DNA of 64,000 nucleotides from Conchocele bisecta (taxonomy: Eukaryota; Mollusca; Bivalvia; Lucinida; Thyasiridae). Numbering within the stretch: position 1 is the stretch's first letter; each line of letters begins with the position of its first letter. A model generated the notes under the pieces. The model ran no database searches, was not told the origin of the DNA, and worked only from the letters and a program-made list of their open reading frames with translations. A program made the position numbers and the translations under genes. The stretch lies in NCBI GenBank assembly GCA_029237695.1, contig JAQRGA010000043.1:124001-188000 (forward strand). Direction: 5' to 3'. Below, piece after piece: positions 55,763-64,000 of this stretch.

Positions 55763-56929
55763 ATCTTACAAATATTTAAATGAAAGTGGCTGCAGTGACA
55801 ATAGCACAATTAGTCAGTCAGTCAGTCAGTCAGTCTGAGTCGTTCAGCTGAGAAAAAGGGACTTAATTGTGGCATTCAGAACTCCAGATAAAGAATTAGT
55901 AATTGAGTATTGTCACTCCATCATTTCTGAAGCAAATTGTGTATTTCAAAATTTTAATTGTGTAAAATAGAATCACACTAATGTTTACACATCAGCAGAC
56001 CGCACTTATTCAATAGTTTGCTTCTAAATGAAAACACATCTTGGTATTTCATTAGAATTGTCGCCTTGGAGACAATTCTAATGAAATACCAAGATGTGTT
56101 TTCATGGAAAAATAAGAAAATATGCTATATTTGTGGTCTGTTTATTGTTTTCTGTAGCATGATAAAGATACCACAAATTTTTCATTGCTTTTTGCAGGGC
56201 TTTCAATAGTAGCCGGTAGCCGGTAGCCGGTAGCCGGTAGCCGGCGGTTTACCGCCGCATATTCTCTAAAATATCGCCGCCTATATTTCGTTCAGAAAAA
56301 TAAAAAAATGAAAAAAATAATAAAAAAATCCAGGCTAAATTACGTCTTCAGTGACCCGAGAAGGCAAACTCGATGTTTACTGGTCCCTTTGAGCGTTGGT
56401 TCCCGGTTGGCATATAGTACGCAATGTACAATATTGGACTGCCGGGTTCAATTATTTTTCCGCAGACTTGATTTTGGGTGCTGGTCAAAACAATTTCACC
56501 CGCTTTCGGGTAAAATTGTGTTGTCAACGCCGGGAATAAGAATGCCGATATAAAGGTATCGTTTGTAGAAGATAGAGTTGCATGTCATAACGGAGTCGTA
56601 ACTATTACAATATTACTGAACATACAATAAACACATTTTTTTTTACATATTTTTATTTATTTCTGACGCGCGACAGGCTGATTTACTACAGTTTGGCTTC
56701 GCAGATTTCGGTAGCGCTTGCTTTATATATTATGTACAATAACTCCCCCCTTTCTAGTGCCTTTGTCATATTATCTTTAGGTAAATCTATGCAATGAATG
56801 TTTGCGGTTGTTATCCCCATTAAATGGTGGTTACCAGTAACCGTGATACATATACTCGTATTTCCGAATGAATTTGTGAAACTTCTTCACAACTTGTTGT
56901 TTGATTATAAATCGTAGTAAGATAATATG

Positions 56930-57958
56930 AAATAGGCATGCCTATAGCCTAATGGTTTTTTGTTTTTGAACTACATGCCTATAGCCTAATGGTTTTTTGT
57001 TTTTGAACTACATGCCTATAGCCTAATGGTTTTTTGTTTTTGAACTACATGCCTATAGCCTAATGGTTTTGTGTTTTTGAACTACATGCCTATAGCCTGA
57101 TGGTTTTTTGTTTTTGAACTACATGCCTATAGCCTGATGGTTTTTTGTTTTTGAACTACATGCCTATAGCCTGATGGTTTTTTGTTTTTGAACTACATGC
57201 CTATAGCCTGATGGTTTTTTGTTTTTGAACTACATGCCTATAGCCTAATGGTTTTTTGTTTTTGAACTACATGCCTATAGCCTGATGGTTTTTTGTTTTT
57301 GAACTACATGCCTATAGCCTGATGGTACATGCCTATAGCCTGATGGTTTTTTGTTTTTGAACTACATGCCTATAGCCTGATGGTTTTTTGTTTTTGAACT
57401 ACATGCCTATAGCCTGATGGTTTTTTGTTTTTGAACTACATGCCTAAAGCCTGATGGTTTTTTGTTTTGAACTACATGCCTATAGCCTGATGGTGGTTTT
57501 TTGTTTTTGAACTACATGCCTATAGCCTGATGGTTTTTTGTTTTTGAACTACATGCCTATAGCCTGATGGTTTTTTGTTTTTGAACTACATGCCTATAGC
57601 CTGATGGTTTTTTGTTTTTGAACTACATGCCTATAGCCTGATGGTTTTTTGTTTTTGAACTACATGCCTATAGCCTAATGGTTTTTTGTTTTTGAACTAC
57701 ATGCCTATAGCCTAACGGTTTTTTGTTTTTGAACTACATGCCTATAGCCTAATGGTTTTTTGTTTTTGAACTACATGCCTATAGCCTAATGGTTTTTTGT
57801 TTTTGAACTACATGCCTATAGCCTAATGGTTTTTTGTTTTTGAACTACATGCCTATAGCCTAATGGTTTTTTGTTTTTGAACTACATGCCTATAGCCTGA
57901 TGGTTTTTTGTTTTTGAACTACATGCCTATAGCCTAATGGTTTTTTGTTTTTGAACTA
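56930..57958 (+). repeat. 37-bp minisatellite, about 28 units
   Basis: The unit is catgcctatagcctgatggt plus tttttgtttttgaacta. An A/G variant (cctaatgg or cctgatgg) occurs in blocks, so blocks of units were copied together. Confidence 0.96.
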
Positions 57959-58087
57959 GGGTTTGTCTCTCAGAGGTCCATTTTGTGATTGTGGTCAAAA
58001 TAATTTTAATACATGTAATAGGATTTTGAACTTCACAATAACAAAATATTTTTATCACCATTTTTATCACCATTCCCTCCCCATCAG

Positions 58088-58350
58088 CCTCAACCATCAA
58101 CCAGTCAATATGCTTGGAATCAAGTCTCAACCATCAACCAGTCAATATGCTTGGAATCAAGTCTCAACCATCAACCAGTCAATATGCTTGGAATTAAGTC
58201 TCAACCATCAACCAGTCAATATGCTTGGAATCAAGTCTCAACCATCAACCAGTCAATATGCTTGGAATCAAGTCTCAACCATCAACCAGTCAATATGCTT
58301 GGAATCAAGTCTCAACCATCAACCAGTCAATATGCTTGGAATCAAGTTTA
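58088..58350 (+). repeat. Second 37-bp minisatellite, seven units
   Basis: The unit is tcaaccatcaaccagtcaat plus atgcttggaatcaagtc. Unrelated in sequence to the neighbouring array but of the same length. Confidence 0.95.
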
Positions 58351-58573
58351 TTATGTTATTGTGGAGGTTGGTTATTTCTCTGAGAGCTGAATAAGATCAT
58401 GTATAGGGAATTGGACATTTTAATGATGTGGTATTTGAATTTACAATATCCTGATATCCTGATATACATGAACTAGGGTTTGTCTATCAGAGGTCCATTT
58501 TGTGATTGTGGTCAAAATATCCTGTTATGTACTGTCAAATACCCATACCTGGTAAGGATATTTGACAGTACAT

Positions 58574-59425
58574 CAGGCCTCGACAAATCCACTCGTCCGC
58601 TCGTATTTACGAGTAACTTTTCAGCCTGGGCGAGTGAAAATTGAAAGCCGCTCGTCCAGTCGGGCGAGTGGAAATTTGAAGATCACCACTGTTTTGCGAA
58701 GCGAAATACTAAATTCCAATAAAATATTCAACTGATTACCGAGCGTGGTAAAGGGAGACTACCTACTACACTCGCCTTTCTGCGTTGCCAAGATACACAT
58801 ATACAATGTAGACTGTGTCCGACTTATTCCCATTCATGGCTGCAACTACTGAATTTAATACGTGCATTCTACAACCAGTCACTGTGACTTAGCATCCTGT
58901 TTAACTGTCGTCTGCTCTGTGTTTACAAACAAAACAAGATGTCAGACATACGCAGGTTTTTGCAGGGCGGCGGAGATATTGATAGATCCAATGAACAACT
59001 CGAAAAGGCGAAATTAATCACGGTTATCTGGCGAATTATATAAAAAACTTGGCAATCTTATTATTCCTGCAATACACAACGCTACGCTAAGCCGTTTACA
59101 ATAAGATGCAAACTGCAGTGAACCCCTCCCACCACGGCACCATTGTTTCACGCTGTGTAGCAACAGTTACACAAATTACATAAATTACATAATTTATTTG
59201 TTGAAGCCGCGCACCGAAAGCTGGAAATATAGATCTACACGGGCACATTGACTGTGGAAATATTATTGTTATCACAAAATATTATCACAAACTGTACATA
59301 CAAAAATGTATGTTTTGTTATTTGACCAAAAGTTTGGACGAGTAGAAGTCCAGTCTGGACGAGTAGATTTTTAGGTTCTCTCGTCCAGTGGGACGAGTCA
59401 GAAAATAAAAATTTGTCGAGGCCTG
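58574..59425. mobile_element. hAT-like element, 0.85 kb, nested
   Basis: CAGGCCTCGACAAATCC to AAATTTGTCGAGGCCTG, with tacat at 58569-58573 and 59426-59430. Subterminal gggcgagtggaaatttgaag and tggacgagtagaagtccagt repeats resemble those of 35305 and 33225. A 34-codon frame (58939-59043) starts MSDIRRFLQ. Confidence 0.85.
58939..59043 (+). pseudogene. Possible transposase N-terminal remnant
   Basis: Small frame starting MSDIRRFLQGGGDIDRSNEQ inside the hAT-like element. A short basic/aromatic MxDIRxFx start is seen in some TTF-type zinc-finger or hAT-derived proteins; that link is an inference. Ends at TAA after 34 codons. No second conserved block recognised. Confidence 0.3.
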
Positions 59426-59619
59426 TACATGTATATCAGGATATTGTAAATTCAGTGGTTTTTTTTTTATATTCCCGCATGGTGCAGATGTATTCCCATT
59501 AGATTGCTTTAATAGGCTTAGACTTAGTTGTTACCCCATCTCAAACGAGGTGTTGGCCATAGGCAGGCATGTTTCTAGTGTTTAATAAAATATGCCATGG
59601 CATGCTTTGTTAAATCAAA

Positions 59620-60670
59620 TACAACAAGAGGGCCATGATGGCCCTAATTCGCTCACCTGACTCCATGAACACCAGAGGAGAATGTGACATTGAGTTCATA
59701 TGTGTTTTAAAAAAAATTGTGCTATTTTTAGATGGCGGTCATCTTGGATTAAGCGATGACTCTCATTTTACCAAATCTGAAAATGCTTCACCCAAGGATC
59801 ATAACTTACTATGAAGTTTGGCCAGCATCGGCCATGTGGTTCCTGAGAAAAAGACATTCAAAATCTCGAATAAATGGACCTTTTGGAGGCCATCATGGAT
59901 GACATAATCATCTGATTCCAACAAATATTGCACCAGAGCAATCGTCTCATCGATACCTTCAATTTGATATATGACACGACCATATTTGGTAAAAAATAAA
60001 ATTTGACCCCACAGGCCACGTCCATTGTTGACCCCGGGATCACCATTTTAACAAATTTGAAAGAGAATTGTACATCGATCATTCCTACCAAGTTTCGTCG
60101 AAATCCGGCTGGCGGTTCATGAGAAGAAGATTTGTTAAGAATTTTTGCTATTTTTAGACGGCGGCCATCTTGGATTAGCGACGACCTCCGTTTTAACAAA
60201 TCTGAAAAGGCTTCACCCATGGACCATAACTGTGAAGTTTGGCCACCATGGGCCAAGTGTTTAGTGTGAAGAAGAATTTTGAAATCTCTAATAAAAGAAC
60301 GACCTTTTGACCTTTCAGCGGCCATCTTGGATGACATGACCATCCGATTTCGACAAAAAATGCACCAGAGCGATCTACTCTTTGATACCTTTTATTTGAT
60401 ATATGACATGACCATATTCGGTCAAATATAATTTGACCCCACAGGCCACGCCCATTTTTGACCCCGGGGTCACCATTTTAACAACTTTGAAAGAGCATTG
60501 TACATCGATCATTCCTACCTGGACCATGGCCATGAAGTTTGGTGATTGTAGGCCCAATGGTTACCGAGGAGAAGACGTTTGAAAATGTTCATGGACGACG
60601 GACGACGACGGACGACGGACACATTGCGATAACAATAGCTCACATGAGCTTCGCTCAGGTGAGCTAAAAA
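59620..60670. repeat. Dispersed repeat with gggccatgatggccc start and gctcaggtgagct end
   Basis: Internal units repeat about every 300-400 bp: cggccatcttggatta, cacaggccacgcccattttt, gaccccggggtcaccatttt, gagcattgtacatcgatcat. It ends in gacgacggacgacggacaca and acatgagcttcgctcaggtg, with ctcacctg at the start giving a short terminal inversion. Open minus-strand frames are repeat artefacts. Confidence 0.75.
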
Positions 60671-61074
60671 TACATATGCACACCAAAGTGTGAGGAGAAT
60701 TATTTTCTTTCTTTTTGAACACCTTTGCAAGGTATAATTTTTATCTATCAAATGATATAATTTGACTTCAGAATGCACCATTTGGCTTAATAGATTTCAA
60801 AATTTCTGGGGGAAGACCCCCCCCCCGACCCCCCATCTTCCTGAAGGGGGGCAACCCACCCCTCCCGAACCCTCCCCCCGCTTGGCACAAGTGCCGAGCG
60901 CTGCTGAGTCATTAGTAAATTGCCATCTACTATTTCAAAACATTCTGTTACTTTCATCCTTATTGAAAGCTCTGTTTTTGATACTCACTAATTCTGATTT
61001 CAATTGGGTTTTTGCCAATTTTAATTGGGTATTTACGCAAATACGCACCTTATCTGGAGCTCTGGGCATTCACC

Positions 61075-61225
61075 TGCAGCATTGGGGGGAAAATCCCAAA
61101 ATCAGAACGGATTATTTACATCGAGAAAAAATATATTCAGCCCTGAAATTAGAATAACCTGACCTAGTGCCAGGTCCATACGGCACCAAAGTCACTTGGC
61201 CCCTCCTATCATAGCATTGCGAATA
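61075..61225 (+). repeat. GTTTAACGGCC repeat, internal part
   Basis: gaaaatcccaaaatcagaac, acctgacctagtgccagg and gtcacttggcccctcctatc. Confidence 0.62.
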
Positions 61226-61530
61226 ATCGTAATTATCCCGTCACCACAGTGCGTATGTGCCGTGAAACATTTTTGATATCCTGTCAATACGACCAAATCA
61301 CTGCGTATGAATATGTGCGGTGACTGGTTATTTTTTTTGCATTTAAAAGCCATTTGTAGGTGTTGACGGGATAAATAGAATAGTAGGTTTAAGTGCCGTG
61401 AATGGGGAAAATATCTGGCTCGGCACGGAAACGGGATGTGCTCGGCAGCGCCTCGCCCATCCCGTTTCCTAAGCCTTGCCAGATATTTTTTCCCATTCAC
61501 GGCACTAACCTACTATTCTCTATTACCCTA
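61225..61530. repeat. Foldback with tctattctacc-type ends
   Basis: gggataaatagaatagtaggtttaagtgccgtgaa near 61370 is mirrored by ttcacggcactaacctactattctctatta near 61496. A further pair gaaaatatctggctcggcac / gccttgccagatattttttc surrounds cgggatgtgctcggcagcgc. Confidence 0.7.
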
Positions 61531-61610
61531 CTTCAATGGCTGAATGGCGAACAGCGTACTCCCTGATCAGACTGTGCGGGTGCTACACTGGTCACAAATG
61601 CCATTATGTC

Positions 61611-62137
61611 CAGAGCTCCAGATAAGCTTCGTGTCTAAAGCGTACTATACAGGGATTCCGCTGGGGAAAATAAAAAAATCGCCACTTAAAAAAATTGGCG
61701 ATAAAAAATTACAATTTTTTTTTTCCGAAAATTGTAATTTTTTATCGCCAATTGTTTATTTTTATCGCCAATTGCGAAAGTGGCGATCGCCAGCGGAATC
61801 CCTGACTATATCCCCTGATTTCAAAACCATTGCGTATTTTACTTTTACAAATGGATTATTGATTTTCTTAATTACTAAATAGGGAACAAATGATACAAAA
61901 TATAACAAATTTAAAAATTGACTTATTTCAGCTGCAAAAAGCAAACACTGTTTGCTTTTTGCAGCTCAACTAAGTGAATTTTCAATTTTATGACAGCTTT
62001 TCACTGCGCAATCTGAAAATCAATGCGTATTTTCATATTGCTGTGCGTATTTTGTACTCCCACTTTTGATAATCAATGCGTATTCAGCTAAAATAATGGA
62101 GTAAAATACGCCAATACGCACCTTATCTGGAGCTCTG
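61611..62137. mobile_element. Family F element with 8-bp duplication, GCAAACA-type
   Basis: CAGAGCTCCAGATAAGCTTC to CACCTTATCTGGAGCTCTG, with attatgtc on both sides (61603-61610 and 62138-62145). The centre is aaagcaaacactgtttgctt. A CAGGGATTCCGCTGG element sits inside it. Confidence 0.9.
61650..61804. mobile_element. CAGGGATTCCGCTGG MITE, nested
   Basis: CAGGGATTCCGCTGG to CCAGCGGAATCCCTG, duplication actata at 61644-61649 and 61805-61810. The core pairs aattggcgataaaaaattac with its complement. Related hairpin at 26660. Confidence 0.9.
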
Positions 62138-62424
62138 ATTATGTCCCTTCTCTTTGAAAGCGGGAACAATTGGTCACAGGTGGTCAAACAAGCTCATTAT
62201 CACTCATCATCCGTTGCCATGGTAACAGGTCAATAAGTGAACTGTTACTGTGACAACAGATAATGGTCACACTTCACACGATATTCCGTGTCACACTACC
62301 GGTGGTGCAGAGTCTGAAAATCAATGAGCGAATATTTTCTGGAAATAAACGAGGCTCCAGGCAGAAATCTCTTTAATTCGAATGGCGAGGATTGCAACAA
62401 TGCACAATTGATCTGATATCTGAT

Positions 62425-63060
62425 TTTAACCCTTTTTATGCCGAGGATACGTCATTATCCTAAATATTTTCCTTCTATGCGTTCAGAAGTATATGTCATG
62501 ACCACCATTTGAACCGTTGAGACGGTTCAAATGAGTGGTCACAACATATACTTTCATTCAGAAATAACACAATAAAAATAAGATATTTAATAAATTTCAT
62601 ACCCGTAAAGGTGTATTCCGAATGGAATGATTTTCATGTGCAATACCAATTCACAGGTATCAAAATTTACCAATTGATTTCTATTTTCTTTATATCTCAA
62701 TGAAAGTATGTGTTGTTACCACTCATTTGAACCATCTTGATAATACGGTTCAAATGGTGGTCACGACATATACTTCTGATGAGAAATAAATATTTTTTTT
62801 AAATATTTTATTTTTATTTTTGTTATTTCTCAATGAAAGTATATGTTGTTATCACTCATTTGAACCGTCTCGATAAGACGGTTCAAATGGTGGTCACGAC
62901 ATATACTTCTGATGAGAAATAAAGAATTTTTAAAAATATTTTATTTTTATTTTTGTTATTTCTCAATGAAAGTATACTTTTGGTTAGAAATACGGTAAGC
63001 AAAATAATCATACAAACTTTTGTATGAAAAACTTGATATCTTCAACATGAAAGGGCTCGA
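62425..63060. mobile_element. Family C element with serial hairpin modules
   Basis: Starts TTAACCCTTTTTATGCCGAG and fades at caacatgaaagggct. Three core hairpins occur in a row (about 62505-62550, 62700-62775, 62840-62915), plus a partial fourth. They are separated by aatattttatttttattttt and gttatttctcaatgaaagta. The hairpin stems have accumulated different lesions. Confidence 0.78.
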
Positions 63061-63114
63061 GTGAGCTAGGTTTTTTGTCCGTTCAGCAGTCATATAAAAT
63101 ACAAGTTCGATCCC

Positions 63115-63270
63115 GTTTTAACCTGCTGCATTGTCCCAAAATCAGAACAGAATATTTCCATCGAAAAATAAATATATTAAGCCCTGAAATTAGAATAACC
63201 TGACCTGGTGCCAGATCCATACCACACTAGTCACTTGGCCCCTTACCCTAAACTAGGATTATGAATAATA
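63115..63270 (+). repeat. GTTTAACGGCC repeat, internal part
   Basis: caaaatcagaacagaatatt, acctgacctggtgccaga and actagtcacttggccc, then ggacggacgtacggacagca. Confidence 0.62.
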
Positions 63271-64000
63271 AATGTACACGGACGGACGTACGGACAGCAC
63301 CTCAAGAGCAACACGATATGCCCCCTAGTTCTGAGTGCACAACTCTTAACAGGTAATTACAATTTATTATATTACATTACATAAGAGTTACGATGGAGTT
63401 ATCTTTTCAAATGTTGTGATTACCTGAGTTTATGGTAATTATCTTTGTGTCATATTGTAGAGGTGTCTATCAATAACAATATACCGAAATATGAATGCCA
63501 ACATCCTGAAGGTTTTGCCTATTCGCGAAGTGTAAATGATATTACGCACATTTTTACTGTGGTGTAGCGATATGCAACCGGATGCCTATAAAGCGGAGAA
63601 CGTGCAGCTACATGCCCCCCTTGCTATAGCATAGGCCGTGCATAAAAACGTCAGGCTATGCCTGTTCATATGTGCCATAATTTCCAAGTTTGTTTGATTG
63701 TTTGCTGGGGTTTAACGGCCTATCAAAAGCTAAGGTGATGCCATAATTTCCAAGACATGTACATCGGCTTCACCAATATGTTTGACCGTATTCTGTTAGT
63801 AGGCATTTGAATACGTATACTATAATGTCTGCTAATTCATGTACTTGAAAATGGCTATCGCGGACCTAATTTATAGAAACAAAATCCTGCTGGCTCCAAA
63901 AAAGGAGCCTCCCGTTGACGATGGCCTTGGTCTAACATTAGATAGAACCAGATGGCCGTGGCCAGCATGTCGAGCCCACCGTGGCCAGCATGTCGAGCAT
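63271..64000. other. Right edge of window, repeats and unassigned DNA
   Basis: Contains tgctggggtttaacggccta (63705) and, at the edge, gatggccgtggccagcatgt with gtcgagcccaccgtggcc repeated. The last phrase also starts the degenerate satellites at 39530 and 45028. No gene seen. Confidence 0.45.

Larger units (their letters stand above)
58435..59453. repeat. Inverted repeat flanking a nested element
   Basis: tgaatttacaatatcctgat near 58435 is mirrored by atatcaggatattgtaaatt near 59432. Inside the left arm, tactgtcaaatacc pairs with ggatatttgacagta. The first part (gggtttgtctatcagaggtc) is a direct copy of 57959-58010. Confidence 0.75.
56195..60974. mobile_element. hAT-like element, 4.8 kb, inserted in family F
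   Basis: CAGGGCTTTCAATAGTAGCC to TATTGAAAGCTCTG; 13 of 14 terminal bases match. Target duplication tttttg at 56189-56194 and 60975-60980. The interior begins with a tagccgg repeat and ends with a C-rich tract (60806-60890). Between them are two 37-bp minisatellites, a nested 0.85-kb element and a 1-kb dispersed repeat. No intact transposase frame is visible, so it is either non-autonomous or heavily decayed. Confidence 0.85.
55877..61064. mobile_element. Family F element split by a 4.8-kb insertion (composite)
   Basis: The left part CAGAACTCCAGATAAAGAAT starts at 55877 and the right part ends CACCTTATCTGGAGCTCTG at 61064. ggcatt flanks both ends (55871-55876 and 61065-61070). The element's own sequence is interrupted at ...attgctttttg and resumes with tttttgatactcactaattc at 60975, as in the uninterrupted copy at 36931-37331. 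Confidence 0.92.

Noticed and set aside
59858..60343. 161-codon minus-strand ORF rich in Met/Ser/Lys
   Set aside because: Falls in a dispersed repeat with internal units; the peptide repeats imperfectly and has no known domain.

Overview
The window looks like genomic DNA from an invertebrate animal, most likely a lophotrochozoan and probably a bivalve mollusc. It is AT-rich, contains no operons, and is packed with foldback MITEs, minisatellites and nested transposon remnants. The only convincing protein-coding gene is split by GT-AG introns. The clade assignment is an inference from repeat style and from the Pax-type gene, not from a database match.

One gene can be followed over the left half, on the minus strand. 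Five coding exons (32238-31834, 28836-28467, 28146-27981, 7550-7413 and 164-11) have matching splice phases. They encode about 411 residues of a Pax-family transcription factor: a 258-residue Gln/Ala/Val/Pro-rich N-terminal region, a complete paired domain of about 127 residues, and an acidic tail running off the left edge. The introns are about 3.0, 0.32, 20.4 and 7.2 kb. The paired domain mixes the residues that separate Pax2/5/8-type from Pax6-type DNA recognition, and it has an unusual N-terminal beta-hairpin. The subfamily is not settled from sequence alone. No homeodomain is visible before the window ends.

Everything else is intron or flank filled with repeats. Several foldback families recur: (A-D) elements bounded by TTAA with CCC/CTC termini, resembling piggyBac-type MITEs; (F) elements with CAGRGCTCCAGATAAG termini and 5-8 bp target duplications; (E) short near-perfect palindromes in TA sites; (I) GGGCCCGTTTCAC elements with 3-bp duplications; (G) elements with stems of about 150 bp; and three hAT-like elements with 5-bp duplications. 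Many share one central hairpin motif even though their ends differ, and one end type (F) carries at least three different hairpins. The elements therefore look modular.

Tandem arrays include 30-, 22-, about 21-, 18-, 167-, 181-, about 54-, 37- and a second 37-bp unit, several of them sitting inside mobile elements. From 32.4 to 64 kb I found no credible exon. That stretch is repeats, including a 5.2-kb nested composite at 55877-61064 whose outer and inner target duplications can both be read.
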